Shown here: positions 53,451 through 64,000 of the stretch, piece by piece | Numbering within the stretch: the stretch's first letter is position 1 | How the letters are laid out: each line of letters opens with the position of its first letter | Made by a program: the position numbers and the translations under genes | From: Azorhizobium sp965227945 | GTDB lineage: Bacteria > Pseudomonadota > Alphaproteobacteria > Rhizobiales > Xanthobacteraceae | Assembly (NCBI GenBank): GCA_965227945.1 | Contig: CBDDGQ010000005.1 | Coordinates: 992,001 to 1,056,000, forward strand | Length of the DNA: 64,000 nt | Reading direction: 5' to 3' | The notes under the pieces: model-generated | The model's database searches: none | What the model was told of the DNA's origin: nothing | Seen by the model: only the letters and a program-made list of their open reading frames with translations

Positions 53451-53645
53451 ATGCAGGACGCGACCGAACGTCAGGAAGAACGCGAGTTTAAAACCAACGA
53501 CACCCGCGGCCCTGCGGGCGAGACGGTGAAGGCTCCGGTCCAGGCACGGCAGGGGGTGGGCTCCGGCCGCGTGCTCACGGTGTTGCTGGTGGGCGTGGTG
53601 CTGGTGGTGATCGGCTTTGCCGCCAGCTATCTCGGGGCCGTCTAG
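53451..53645 (+). CDS. Small single-TM membrane protein
   Basis: A 64-residue protein. The first 38 residues are hydrophilic and charged (ERQEEREFKTNDTRG), and residues 41-62 form one TM segment (VLTVLLVGVVLVVIGFAASYL). A GAAGGGAGA ribosome site supports the ATG. Function unknown. It stands between the aap operon and the convergent panC. Confidence 0.65.
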   Translation: MQDATERQEEREFKTNDTRGPAGETVKAPVQARQGVGSGRVLTVLLVGVVLVVIGFAASYLGAV

Positions 53646-53664
53646 GCTTCGCCCGCAGCGGCGC

Positions 53665-54525
53665 TTACACGCCGATATTGTCGATCAGCCGCGTGGTGCC
53701 GAGCCACGCGGCGGCCAGCAGCCGGACCGGCTCATCGCGCGTTTCGATCTGAGTCAGGCTGAGCGCGTTCCGCGCCGCCACATAATCCACCTTCAGTCCG
53801 GCCGCGGCGATGTCTTGCGCCGCCGTCTCCGCCGCCGTCTGGGCGGCCGTGCCGCCGCGAATCGCCGCCGCCGCCGCGGTGAGGGCGCGGTAGATGACCG
53901 GGGCCACGGCCCGGTCCTGCGCGCTCAGATAGCGATTGCGCGAGGAGAGGGCGAGGCCGTCCGGCTCGCGCACGGTGGGGCCGGGCACGATCGTCACCGG
54001 CAGGTCGAGATCCTGCGCCATCTGGGTGACCACCCGCAATTGCTGATAATCCTTCTCGCCGAACAGCGCGAAATCGGCGTCGCTCTGGATCAGCAGCTTC
54101 GACACCACGATCGCCACGCCGGAGAAGAAATGCGGCCGGAACTCCGTCTCCAGGCCCAGCGCCGGGCCTGCCAGCGTCAGCTGGGTGCAGAAGCCGGCGG
54201 GATACATGTCGGCGGCGGCGGGGGCATAGACCAGATCCACGCCGGCCTCCCGCAGCTTCTCCACATCCGCCTCGAACGTGCGGGGATAGCGCGAGAAATC
54301 CTCGGTGGGGGCAAATTGGGTGGGGTTGACGAAGATCGACACGGCCACCCGGCGCGCCAGGGTCTGAGCTTGGCGCACCAGCGCAATGTGCCCCGCATGC
54401 AGCGCGCCCATGGTGGGAACGATGGCCAGCTGCTCGCCGGCGGCCCGGAAGCGCTTCACCGTCGCTCGCAACTCGGCCACGCTGCCCACCACCTGCGGAC
54501 CAAACTCCCGCTGCGCCTCGCCCAT
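53665..54525 (-). CDS. panC: Pantothenate synthetase
   Basis: A 286-residue ligase that joins pantoate and beta-alanine with ATP to give pantothenate, a coenzyme A precursor. The HIGH-type motif PTMGALHAGH (about 41-50), FVNPTQF, GEKDYQQL and LSSRNRYLS segments are all present. Length matches the family (about 280). It ends 19 bases from the convergent small membrane protein gene, and is divergent from the VWA-domain gene. Confidence 0.97.
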   Translation of the reverse strand: MGEAQREFGPQVVGSVAELRATVKRFRAAGEQLAIVPTMGALHAGHIALVRQAQTLARRVAVSIFVNPTQFAPTEDFSRYPRTFEADVEKLREAGVDLVYAPAAADMYPAGFCTQLTLAGPALGLETEFRPHFFSGVAIVVSKLLIQSDADFALFGEKDYQQLRVVTQMAQDLDLPVTIVPGPTVREPDGLALSSRNRYLSAQDRAVAPVIYRALTAAAAAIRGGTAAQTAAETAAQDIAAAGLKVDYVAARNALSLTQIETRDEPVRLLAAAWLGTTRLIDNIGV

Positions 54526-54733
54526 GTCGTCCTCCCAGGGCCGTCTCGCCCTTTAGCGGGGCGGAACCTAATGCGCATGGCAGACGGAGGCAAACGCCGG
54601 CGGGCATTTTACGGGTGGCCAGACCAGCCGCACTCAGCCCTTGGTGACCGGGCCGCGGCAGCCTATTTTCCCTCGATGATCGCCGCCTCTCCCCCTGTCC
54701 GACCCCGCTCCTCCGGCCGCCCGAAGCGCGCCC

Positions 54734-55438
54734 ATGCCGGATGAGACGAAGCTGCCCCAAGGCGGCCTCTCGCCCTCCGGCGAGATCGACAGCTTTCTCG
54801 ACGCTGCGCGGGCGCTCGGCGCCTCCCGTCCCGCGTCGGGCGGTGGACGGCTGGCGTTTGCGCTGGATGCCACCGCCTCGCGCCAGCCCACCTGGGATCT
54901 GGCCTGCGGCCTCCAGGCCGGCATGTTCGAGGTGGCCGCGCGGCTCGGCGGGCTGTCGGTGCAATTGGTCTATTACCGGGGCGCCGACGAATGCCGGGCC
55001 TCCGGCTATGTGGACGACGCCGGCCGCCTTGCCGCGCTGATGGGCAGGATCACCTGCGCCGGCGGGCGGACGCAGATCGGCCGCGTGCTGCAGCATCTGG
55101 AGGCGCAAGCGCACCGTGCGGGATTGAAAGCGGCGGTGTTCGTGGGCGATGCCATGGAAGAGGATGCCGGTGGCCTATTAGCGGCCGCCGGACGTCTTGG
55201 GGTGTTGGGGCTGCGCCTGTTCGTGTTTCAGGAGGGGCATGATCCCCAAGTGGAGCGCACCTTCAAGGAAATGGCCCGGCTGACAGGCGGGGCCTGGTGC
55301 CGGTTCGATGCGGGAGCGCCCGATGAGTTGCGCAGCCTGCTGCGGGCGGTGGCCACCTATGCCGCTGGCGGGCGCGCGGCGCTGCTGGGCACCCGCGAAG
55401 CCGGGGCGACGCGGCTCATCGCCGCCATGACCCCTTAG
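54734..55438 (+). CDS. VWA-like domain protein
   Basis: A 234-residue cytoplasmic protein. Residues 39-49 (RLAFALDATAS) give a strand ending in a DxTxS MIDAS-like metal motif (Asp45, Thr47, Ser49), followed by a helix, GGRTQIGRVL (third ligand region) and a strand FVGDAMEED with the distal acidic site. No signal or TM segment. It is followed after 11 bases by a J-domain gene, with which it forms a frequently paired unit in Rhizobiales. Function not known. Confidence 0.75.
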   Translation: MPDETKLPQGGLSPSGEIDSFLDAARALGASRPASGGGRLAFALDATASRQPTWDLACGLQAGMFEVAARLGGLSVQLVYYRGADECRASGYVDDAGRLAALMGRITCAGGRTQIGRVLQHLEAQAHRAGLKAAVFVGDAMEEDAGGLLAAAGRLGVLGLRLFVFQEGHDPQVERTFKEMARLTGGAWCRFDAGAPDELRSLLRAVATYAAGGRAALLGTREAGATRLIAAMTP

Positions 55439-55449
55439 GAGACAGTCAC

Positions 55450-56187
55450 ATGGTCAGCGTTCTCGCCGGGCTCGCGGTTCTGGCGGTCGGGTTTTATGCC
55501 CTCAAACTGTGGAGTGGCATGGATGCCAAGACGCTGACCCGCTATGTGGTTCGCGCCGGCGCCTATCTCGCCCTCTCCGCCGCCTTGGGCGCGCTCCTGA
55601 CGGGGCGATTGGGGGCTGCGCTGCCCTTGGCGGTGCTGGGCTTGGCGCTTTTGGGGCGGGACAGCCCCGGCGGGCTGAGCGGCCGGATCAAGGCCATGTT
55701 CCCCGGCCTGTTCGGGGGAGGCGCCCCGCCGCGGGTGTCCCGCGTGCGCTCGCCGATGCTGGAGATGGAACTGGACCACCGCAGCGGCGTCCTCACCGGG
55801 CGGATCGTTGCCGGCCCCCAGGCGGGGGTGGCGTTGGACAGCCTCGATCTGCCGGGCCTTCTGGCACTGCGAACCGGGCTGGACCCCCAGTCACTCAGCC
55901 TAATCGAAGCTTATCTCGACCGCCGGGCGCCCGCCTGGCGTGAACACGTGAAGGCTGATGCGGGTCGGGGGAATATGGGCGGTGGGGGACAGCGACCGGC
56001 CGATTCCGCGATGACCGAAGAGGAGGCCTATCAGGTGCTTGGACTTGAGCCGGGGGCTGACGAAGCGACGGTGCGGACGGCTCACCGGAACCTGATGAAA
56101 AAACTCCATCCCGACCATGGCGGTTCTGGCTATCTCGCCGCGCGGGTCAATCAAGCCAAGGACGTGATCCTGCGCAGACATGGATAA
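55450..56187 (+). CDS. Membrane-anchored J-domain protein (DnaJ/TIM14-like)
   Basis: A 245-residue protein with an N-terminal TM segment (residues 4-19) and further hydrophobic stretches to about residue 80. A soluble middle region follows, and the last 60 residues are a J domain: TEEEAYQVLGLEPGADEATV, then KLHPDHGGS with HPD at 220-222. Placement of the J domain at the C-terminus behind a membrane anchor recalls TIM14/DjlA-like co-chaperones. It should stimulate DnaK at the inner face of the membrane. AGGAGA precedes the ATG. Confidence 0.85.
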   Translation: MVSVLAGLAVLAVGFYALKLWSGMDAKTLTRYVVRAGAYLALSAALGALLTGRLGAALPLAVLGLALLGRDSPGGLSGRIKAMFPGLFGGGAPPRVSRVRSPMLEMELDHRSGVLTGRIVAGPQAGVALDSLDLPGLLALRTGLDPQSLSLIEAYLDRRAPAWREHVKADAGRGNMGGGGQRPADSAMTEEEAYQVLGLEPGADEATVRTAHRNLMKKLHPDHGGSGYLAARVNQAKDVILRRHG

Positions 56188-56204
56188 GTCCCTTCAACTC
56201 TTAC

Positions 56205-57884
56205 TCAGTGCCGTAGAGTCATGCACGAAAAGTCGTTGCGTTGCAGTAAACGGCAAGCTTCTTTGGCATCTTTTTCGCTGAGGCCGGCAAAACGGGCGCG
56301 ATAGATGTCGGAGGCGCCCTTTTCCACTTTCTCGGTATAGGGATCGGCGCCGCCGAGCACGCGGCCGGCCTTGGTCTTCGCCAGATCCAGGCGGGCGCGG
56401 GCTTCCTTCTCGCCGCCGAAGGCGCCGATCTGGATGATCCAGCCGGAGCGGGTGGCCGATGCCGGGACCGCCACCGGCGCCGCGGAAGCCACCTTGATCG
56501 GCTTGGGGGCGGGCGGGGCAGGGGCCACGGCTGCGGCCGGAAGGGCGACGGGACCGGCGGCGGCGGTGCGGACGCCGGCGCTGGCGGCCTGGGGCGCCGG
56601 GGAGCGGGCCGGCAGCTGCAGGTCGGCGGGCGGCGCCAGGTCCGGGGCGGTGGCGGACACATAGCCCAGCACCTGGCTGTTGGGCGCGTTGAAGGTCTGG
56701 GCGGGGACCGGGTTGGTCACCGGCCGACTGATGGTCACTGTCTTCACCGCGACCGGCTTGATGGGCTCGGCGGAGCCCGGCGCCGGGGTGCGCTGGGGAA
56801 TGGCCGCCGTGGTCACCGGATCGGCGCCCACGAAGGCGACCCGCTGCGGCGCGGGGAGCGGCGCCGGGGCGGAGGCTTCTTCCACCTGTGCCTGGGCCTG
56901 CGCCTGGCGGGCGGCGGCGGGCGCGGGTGCCGGGGTGGTCTCCCGGGACGCGACCTCCGTCAGCTTGGGTGCGGTGCGTCCGCCGGCATAAGCGCGGGGC
57001 AGGTTGTCGTTGACGAGGCTGGCCATGCGGGCATCGCGCGAGCCGCCGCTGGACCCGCCCAGCACGACGCCGATGAGGAAGCGGTTGTCGCGATGCACGG
57101 AGGTGACGAGATTGAAGCCCGACGCGCCGGTGTAGCCGGTCTTGATGCCGTCCACGCCTTCGATGCGACCCAGCAGGCGGTTGTGGTTGCCGATGGTCTC
57201 GCCGCGATAGACGAAGCTGCGGGTGGAGAAATAGCGATATTCGCGCGGGAAGCGGTCCTGGATGGCGCGCCCGAGGATGGCGAGGTCGCGCGCCGTGGTC
57301 ACCTGGCCGGGATTCGGCAGGCCGGAGGCGTTGCGGAACGTGGTGCTGTTCATGCCCAGCGCCCGCGCCTTCCGGGTCATCATGTCGGCGAAGTTCGATT
57401 CCGAGCCGCCGATGGCCTCGCCAATGACCACGGCCACGTCATTCGCTGACCGGGTGACGATGGCCTTGATGGCATCCTCCACCGCGATGGTGGAGCCGGG
57501 CCGGACGTTCAGCTTGGACGGTGACTGGGCGGCGGCCTTGGAGGACACCGGCAGATCGGAATCCAGCGCCAGCCGCCCGGCTTCGAGCTGCTCGAACAGC
57601 AGATAGAGGGTCATGATCTTGGTGAGGGAGGCCGGATGCCGCAGGGCGTCGGCATTGTACTCGTACAGCACGCGTCCGGTGTTGCCGTCGACCATGATCG
57701 CCGCGGTTCCGGTGCGCCAGACGCCGGGCGATTCCACCGGCGCCGCCTTGCGGGCCACCGACTGGCTCTGGCGCTGCTTCTTCGTGGACTTGGCTTCGGC
57801 ACCGGAGGTCATCACCGTCATCGCCGCCAGCACGGTCACGGCAACGCATGTCTTGGTGAGGCGGATGCCGAAGGCAAAGTGCAT
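56205..57884 (-). CDS. D-alanyl-D-alanine carboxypeptidase with C-terminal SPOR domain
   Basis: A 559-residue penicillin-binding protein of the DacA type (S11). Signal peptide about residues 1-31. The active-site triad is SLTK (Ser86, Lys89), SAN (146-148) and KTG (248-250). A Pro/Ala-rich linker of about 190 residues leads to a SPOR domain (about 480-559: GWIIQIGAFGGEKEARARL), which binds denuded septal glycan. It trims pentapeptides in the periplasm, probably near the division site. It is divergent from the phasin gene. Confidence 0.93.
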   Translation of the reverse strand: MHFAFGIRLTKTCVAVTVLAAMTVMTSGAEAKSTKKQRQSQSVARKAAPVESPGVWRTGTAAIMVDGNTGRVLYEYNADALRHPASLTKIMTLYLLFEQLEAGRLALDSDLPVSSKAAAQSPSKLNVRPGSTIAVEDAIKAIVTRSANDVAVVIGEAIGGSESNFADMMTRKARALGMNSTTFRNASGLPNPGQVTTARDLAILGRAIQDRFPREYRYFSTRSFVYRGETIGNHNRLLGRIEGVDGIKTGYTGASGFNLVTSVHRDNRFLIGVVLGGSSGGSRDARMASLVNDNLPRAYAGGRTAPKLTEVASRETTPAPAPAAARQAQAQAQVEEASAPAPLPAPQRVAFVGADPVTTAAIPQRTPAPGSAEPIKPVAVKTVTISRPVTNPVPAQTFNAPNSQVLGYVSATAPDLAPPADLQLPARSPAPQAASAGVRTAAAGPVALPAAAVAPAPPAPKPIKVASAAPVAVPASATRSGWIIQIGAFGGEKEARARLDLAKTKAGRVLGGADPYTEKVEKGASDIYRARFAGLSEKDAKEACRLLQRNDFSCMTLRH

Positions 57885-58053
57885 GAAACCGTTTCCGTCT
57901 GTCAGCCCTCAGGGGCGTTCATATGTCTGGCGTCACAGAGGCGGACGTTTGCCCACCTCGCCGGATGCCGACCCACCCATGCCGGGAAATTGACCGATGA
58001 AGCAGCCTAAGAACCTGCGGTTACTAAGGCGTAAACCTGGCGAGCCTGCCACA

Positions 58054-58068
58054 TTGTGCAGCGCACAA
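58054..58068. promoter_or_regulatory. PhaR-like operator dyad 1 upstream of phasin
   Basis: An inverted repeat TTGTGC-AGC-GCACAA lying 8 bases before the -35 element. Its core TGC-N3-GCA resembles binding sites reported for the polyhydroxyalkanoate regulator PhaR in Paracoccus and Rhodobacter. Confidence 0.6.
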
Positions 58069-58075
58069 AAATCGC

Positions 58076-58104
58076 TTGACGTTTATGGTGCAGTGCACGA
58101 TATT
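58076..58104 (+). promoter_or_regulatory. Phasin promoter with embedded second dyad
   Basis: A -35 element TTGACG, a 17-base spacer and a -10 element GATATT (4 of 6 consensus bases). The spacer contains a second dyad GTGC-AGT-GCAC at 58088-58098 directly against the -10 element. Binding there would block RNA polymerase, consistent with PhaR repression. Confidence 0.6.
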
Positions 58105-58180
58105 CAACCGTGGGCGGGGGGGAATCCCGCTAGACGGCCCATGTCCGGGCCGTTGATCGGCAAAAAAATGGAGACTCTCA

Positions 58181-58513
58181 ATGGTTCAGGGACCGGAACA
58201 GTTTCAGAAGATCGGTAAGGAAAATGTCGATTTGGCCATGAGCAGCCTGGGCGTGCTGTCCAAGGGTGCGCAGGCGATCGCGGTCGAAGTGGCCGAATAC
58301 ACCAAGACGTCTTTCGAGCAAGGCACCGCGACGCTGGAAAAGCTGTTGGGCGCCAAGACTCTCGAACAGGCGGTCGAGATTCAGCAGAGCTACCTGAAGT
58401 CCGCTTACGAGGCCCTGGTGGCCGAGAGCAGCAAGCTGGGCGAGCTCTATTCCGATCTCGCCAAGGAAGCCTACAAGCCCTACGAGGCGGCTTTCGCGAA
58501 GATCCGCGCCTGA
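58181..58513 (+). CDS. Phasin-family protein
   Basis: A 110-residue all-helical, cysteine-free protein. It matches phasin_2-type sequences: a helix containing NVDLAMSSLGVLSKGAQAIAVEV, FEQGTATLEKLLGAKTLEQAVEIQ and the segment QQSYLKSAYEALVAESSKLGELY, then Lys/Tyr-rich end YKPYEAAF. Phasins coat polyhydroxyalkanoate granules in the cytoplasm. The gene has its own promoter with two regulator-type dyads and a hairpin after its stop, so it is probably monocistronic. Confidence 0.9.
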   Translation: MVQGPEQFQKIGKENVDLAMSSLGVLSKGAQAIAVEVAEYTKTSFEQGTATLEKLLGAKTLEQAVEIQQSYLKSAYEALVAESSKLGELYSDLAKEAYKPYEAAFAKIRA

Positions 58514-58530
58514 TCTCTTCAACGGTGCCT

Positions 58531-58561
58531 GCGAAAGGTCCGGCGCTGTCGGGCCTTTCGC
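58531..58561 (+). terminator. Stem-loop after the phasin gene
   Basis: A 12-bp stem (GCGAAAGGTCCG / CGGGCCTTTCGC, one G-T pair) with a 7-base loop, 17 bases after the stop. No T-run on the far side. Likely terminator or 3' stabiliser. Confidence 0.65.
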
Positions 58562-58707
58562 CAAGCTGTCTGCGCCGGGCCGCCGAGGCGGTGTTTTCGG
58601 CGATTGTGACCTACGATGCTCTGGCGCTCGGGGTCGCCTCTTCCTATTATTCGGCAAGCGCCATGGCGGCGGACCCAGTGCGGTCGCGGCAACCGGACAA
58701 GGCGCAG

Positions 58708-59115
58708 ATGCCGATGATGATAGTGCAAGACATGGTTTCAGCTCCGTCCCGTGATCCTCTGATGCGGCTCCGCGCCGCCGGGGACGAGGACAAGCCGCGT
58801 CGCGGCGGCAATAACGGTGGTCCAGGAACCGCCGTGATCACGCGCACCAAGCCGCAGGTCAAGCGTCCGAGCCTGTATCGCGTTCTGCTCCTGAACGACG
58901 ATTACACGCCCATGGAATTCGTGGTGCATGTGCTGGAGCGGTTTTTTAGCAAAAACCGTGAGGAAGCCAACACCATCATGCTCCATGTTCACCACCACGG
59001 GGTGGGGGAGTGCGGCGTGTTCACATACGAAGTGGCAGAAACCAAAGTGACCCAGGTCATGGATTTCGCCCGAAAGCACCAGCATCCCCTGCAATGCGTC
59101 ATGGAGAAAAAGTGA
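58708..59115 (+). CDS. clpS: ATP-dependent Clp protease adaptor ClpS
   Basis: An adaptor that delivers N-degron substrates to ClpAP. The conserved core starts at RVLLLNDDYTPMEFVVHVLERFF and continues with HHHGVGECGVFTYEVAETKV. The frame is open from 58525; the start is uncertain among 58708, 58714, 58717 and 58732. AAGGCG upstream favours 58708 (135 residues), but the family core needs only the last 100. It lies 169 bases before clpA in the same orientation. Confidence 0.93.
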   Translation: MPMMIVQDMVSAPSRDPLMRLRAAGDEDKPRRGGNNGGPGTAVITRTKPQVKRPSLYRVLLLNDDYTPMEFVVHVLERFFSKNREEANTIMLHVHHHGVGECGVFTYEVAETKVTQVMDFARKHQHPLQCVMEKK

Positions 59116-59284
59116 GCGCGGGATTCCGATTGCCTGCCATGCATGATCGCACATCGGTGAGCGGCATCGTATGGTTCGGGTCTTGCGCAGGGGGATTGCC
59201 GGTACGAAGTTTGAAGGAGCGCGTGCACGATCGAGATCCACGGACCGGCCGGGATCTTGAGCGCGGCACGAGATAGAGGTGTCG

Positions 59285-61756
<2,472 letters not shown>

Positions 61757-61786
61757 CGGCGGCCGGCCCAACGCAGACAGATCCAC

Positions 61787-61814
61787 AAGAGGCGGCGCGA
61801 GCCGCCTCTTTTTT
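61787..61814 (+). terminator. Rho-independent terminator after clpA
   Basis: A perfect 10-bp stem AAGAGGCGGC / GCCGCCTCTT with loop GCGA, leading into TTTTTT. The complementary strand also ends in an A/T-rich tail, so it may serve the convergent acetyltransferase gene too. Confidence 0.92.
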
Positions 61815-61836
61815 GTTGCGAGACGTTGGGCGGGCG

Positions 61837-62487
61837 TCAGGGACGATCGGTCGGCAGCGCGCCGCGCGCCAGAGCGCCACGCGCCTCGAAGTCCGCGCGG
61901 CGCAGGCGATAGAGCACATGCCGGCGCAATGGATGGCCCGGCGGCACATGGGGATGATCGAAATCCTCCGCCGGATCGTGGGTCATGTGCAGCCGCGCCA
62001 TCACCGCGCGCGAGCGCAGGTTGGCCGGCACGGTCAAGGCGATCACCTCGCGCAGCTCCAGGCGTTCGAAGCCGTCCTTGAGGCTCAGGCGCGCCGCCTC
62101 GGTCACGTAGCCCTGGCCCCAATAGGCCCTCTGGATGCGCCAGCCGATCTCCACCGCCGGGGTGAAGGCCGCGGCATAAGGCACATGGACCAGGCCGGTA
62201 TAGCCGACGAAGGGCGTGATCCCCGGCGCCTCGATCACCCACAGGCCGAAGCCGTGGTCGGCGAAATGCCGGCGCATGCGGGCGGCGGCGGCGTCGCTGC
62301 CGGCCCGATCCAGCGGCATCAGATGGGCCATGACCTCCGGGTCGGCGTGCATCTGCGCCAGTGCCTCCACGTCTTCGTCCCGCCAGCGGCGCAGGCGCAC
62401 CCGTGGCCCGATGAGGACCTGCGGGCCGCCATCGGGACCGTCGCCCTGCGGGACGTCTGGCCCGGAGGCGGCGTCCGCCGCGCTCAA
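61837..62487 (-). CDS. GNAT-family N-acetyltransferase (RimJ/RimL type)
   Basis: A 216-residue acetyltransferase of the Acetyltransf_3 type. It shows VRLRRWRDEDVEAL at the start, GYTGLVHVPYAAAF, the strand VEIGWRIQRAYWGQGYVTEAARL with the acetyl-CoA Q/R-x-x-G-x-G/A-like loop, and the NLRSRAVMARLHMTH end, typical of RimJ/RimL-like enzymes. It starts at TTG, overlapping the stop of pabC by 4 bases, so it is translated in an operon with pabC and pabB. Target is unknown. Confidence 0.88.
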   Translation of the reverse strand: MSAADAASGPDVPQGDGPDGGPQVLIGPRVRLRRWRDEDVEALAQMHADPEVMAHLMPLDRAGSDAAAARMRRHFADHGFGLWVIEAPGITPFVGYTGLVHVPYAAAFTPAVEIGWRIQRAYWGQGYVTEAARLSLKDGFERLELREVIALTVPANLRSRAVMARLHMTHDPAEDFDHPHVPPGHPLRRHVLYRLRRADFEARGALARGALPTDRP

Positions 62488-63272
62488 GGTGCTAACGCCC
62501 GCCGCAGGGCCTCGGCCGCCGCGCAGGAGGGCAGGGCGCGCCCTTCGATCTCGCGCACCGAGCGGAGGCCCAGGCTGGAGGTGAGGAAGATCTCGTCCGC
62601 CGCCTCCAGATCCTCGGGCATGACGGGAGCTTCGCGGGCCCCGCGCGCCAGCACCTCGGCGCGCATGACGCCCGGCAGCGCGCCGTCGCTCAAGGGTGGC
62701 GTCACCAGGTCGCCGTCGCAGACCAGGAAGACATTGGCGATGGTGCTCTCCGCGATGCGTCCCTGGGTGTTGAGGAGCAGCGCGTCATCGGCGCCACGGC
62801 GGTGCGCCTCCTGCCGGGCGAGGATGTTGTCGAGATAATTCAGCGATTTGATCCGGCTCAGGGGCGAATGCTCGTTGCGCCGCGTGCCCTGCGCCACCAC
62901 CAGCCGGGCCGGTGCGGCGGGGGCGGCGATGGGTGCCAGCGTGACCAGAAGGGTGGGGATGGGATGCGGCGGCGGCAGGACGCCGCGGACGCCTTCGCCG
63001 CGGGTCAGGGTGAGCCGCAGGATGCCGTCATCCAATTGATGCGCCTGCAACAGTGCCGCGGCGATCGTCGTCAGGTCGAAAGCCGGCACCTCCAGCCCCA
63101 GCACCTGCGCCCCCGCCGCCAGACGCGCCAGATGCGCCGGCAGGCGCGTGATGGATCCCCCACGCGCCGCCAGGGTCTCGAACAGCCCATCCCCGAGCGT
63201 GAAGCCGCGATCTCCCGGCGCGATGCGCGCCGCGTCCGTCGGCACCAGAGCGCCGTTCAGCCAGACGGTCAT
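62484..63272 (-). CDS. pabC: 4-amino-4-deoxychorismate lyase (class IV PLP enzyme)
   Basis: A 262-residue fold-type IV enzyme. It has W-L-N-G at the start, GDRGFTLGDGLFET, the Schiff-base Lys in SRIKSLNYLDNILARQEA and GRIAESTIANVFLV. It is related to branched-chain and D-amino acid aminotransferases, but the position directly after pabB supports PabC, which forms 4-aminobenzoate for folate. Its start overlaps pabB by 4 bases (ATGA). Confidence 0.85.
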   Translation of the reverse strand: MTVWLNGALVPTDAARIAPGDRGFTLGDGLFETLAARGGSITRLPAHLARLAAGAQVLGLEVPAFDLTTIAAALLQAHQLDDGILRLTLTRGEGVRGVLPPPHPIPTLLVTLAPIAAPAAPARLVVAQGTRRNEHSPLSRIKSLNYLDNILARQEAHRRGADDALLLNTQGRIAESTIANVFLVCDGDLVTPPLSDGALPGVMRAEVLARGAREAPVMPEDLEAADEIFLTSSLGLRSVREIEGRALPSCAAAEALRRALAP

Positions 63273-64000
63273 GGCACGCCGCCGATGACCGCGCGCAGCA
63301 AGGGCGCAATCTTCACGAGGCTCTCCTCATATTCCGCCGCCGGATCACTATCCGCCACGATGCCGCCCCCCGCCTGCGCCACCAGCGTGTCGCCCGCCCG
63401 GATCAGGGTCCGGATGACGATGGAACTGTCCATGGCGCCATCAAAGCCCATCCAGGCGATGGCGCCACAATAAGGGCCGCGCGGCACCGGCTCCAGCTCG
63501 TGGATGATCTCCATGGCCCGCACCTTGGGCGCGCCGGTGATGGAGCCGCCGGGGAAACAGGCCCGCAGCAGGTCCACCGCCCCCAGCCCCGGCCGCATCC
63601 GGCCGCGGACTTCCGACACCAGATGATGCACCGAGGCAAAGGTCTCCAAAGCGCAGAGCTGCGGCACCGTCACGCTGCCCAGCCGGCAGACCCGTCCCAG
63701 ATCGTTGCGCATCAAATCCACGATCATGAGGTTTTCCGCCCGATCCTTCGCACTGGCGCGCAGGGCCTCGGCCTCGGCCGCATCGCGGGCGGGATCTGCG
63801 TCGCGGGGGCGTGTGCCCTTGATGGGACGGGTTTCTACCCAGCCGTCCGCATCGAGCTTCAGGAAGCGTTCCGGCGAGGCGCTGAGCAGCGACAGGTCCG
63901 CGCCGCAGCGCAGGAAAGCGGCGAACGGGGCGGGGGTGAGGGCGCACAAGCGGCGATAGAGATCATGATCCGACAGCCCCGCCGGGCGGGGGGCCAGCGC
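63269..64000 (-). CDS. pabB: Aminodeoxychorismate synthase component I (PabB), 3' part
   Basis: The C-terminal 243 codons of a chorismate-utilising enzyme; the frame stays open to the right edge of the window, so the start is outside. Chorismate-binding motifs are clear: ETRPIKGTRPR, ENLMIVDLMRNDLGRVC, PGGSITGAPKVRAMEII and DGAMDSSIVIRTL. With the downstream pabC it makes 4-aminobenzoate. Anthranilate synthase (TrpE) shares these motifs; the pabC neighbour and the NDLGRVC form favour PabB. Confidence 0.9.
   Translation of the reverse strand, partial: ALAPRPAGLSDHDLYRRLCALTPAPFAAFLRCGADLSLLSASPERFLKLDADGWVETRPIKGTRPRDADPARDAAEAEALRASAKDRAENLMIVDLMRNDLGRVCRLGSVTVPQLCALETFASVHHLVSEVRGRMRPGLGAVDLLRACFPGGSITGAPKVRAMEIIHELEPVPRGPYCGAIAWMGFDGAMDSSIVIRTLIRAGDTLVAQAGGGIVADSDPAAEYEESLVKIAPLLRAVIGGVP

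Overview
The window is high-GC DNA from an alphaproteobacterium. The content points to Hyphomicrobiales (Rhizobiales), probably near Xanthobacteraceae. Pointers are an AapJQMP general amino-acid transporter, an NDUFS4-like complex I accessory subunit, a phasin, the order panC - VWA - DnaJ - DacA-like - phasin - clpS - clpA, and tandem AGAGCATTTTC-type palindromic intergenic repeats. This placement is inferred from gene content; no marker gene allowing a species call is present. Nothing looks like a prophage, plasmid backbone, CRISPR array or complete insertion sequence.

Layout: 1-7362 (minus) is a tightly coupled operon. A family-5 binding protein, two Dpp/Opp permeases and two ATPases are interleaved with an amidase, its AtzG-like small partner and, at the window edge, the first codons of a probable N-carbamoyl-amino-acid hydrolase. 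It looks like an uptake-and-hydrolysis system for an amide or carbamoyl compound. 7.6-11.8 kb holds surface-glycan-type genes (GINT1-like beta-propeller protein, GNAT, GT2) separated by two tandem 100-bp repeats. 12-17.5 kb carries small hypotheticals, a winged-helix regulator, the NDUFS4-like protein, tRNA-Arg(TCT), a DUF533 protein and a DUF3597 protein, closed by a perfect bidirectional terminator. 17.6-22.1 kb is a subtilisin-type autotransporter divergent from an AraC regulator.

22.2-30.4 kb is a complete kdp potassium system: a 27-aa leader membrane peptide, kdpF, A, B, C, and the KdpD/KdpE sensor-regulator pair. 30.5-37.1 kb holds a zinc-ribbon-like mini protein, a ROK-type kinase whose motifs are in circularly permuted order, a UDP-glucuronate decarboxylase-like enzyme, a K+/H+ antiporter and an aminotransferase. 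37.3-41.6 kb is an RND pump (adaptor plus transporter, no outer-membrane channel). An orphan hemP and a degenerate amidohydrolase-like protein follow. 43.4-47.2 kb is a four-gene membrane operon (GT39, PAP2 phosphatase, GT2, LAB_N) that looks like lipid A or envelope glycan remodelling.

47.2-53.4 kb has metC divergent from aapJQMP. 53.5-64 kb is housekeeping: panC, a VWA/DnaJ pair, a D,D-carboxypeptidase with SPOR domain, a phasin behind two PhaR-like dyads, clpS-clpA, a RimJ-type GNAT, pabC and the 3' part of pabB running off the end. The observations most worth following are the permuted ROK kinase, the amidase/AtzG-like transporter operon, the lipid A-type operon, the kdp leader peptide and the phasin operator.
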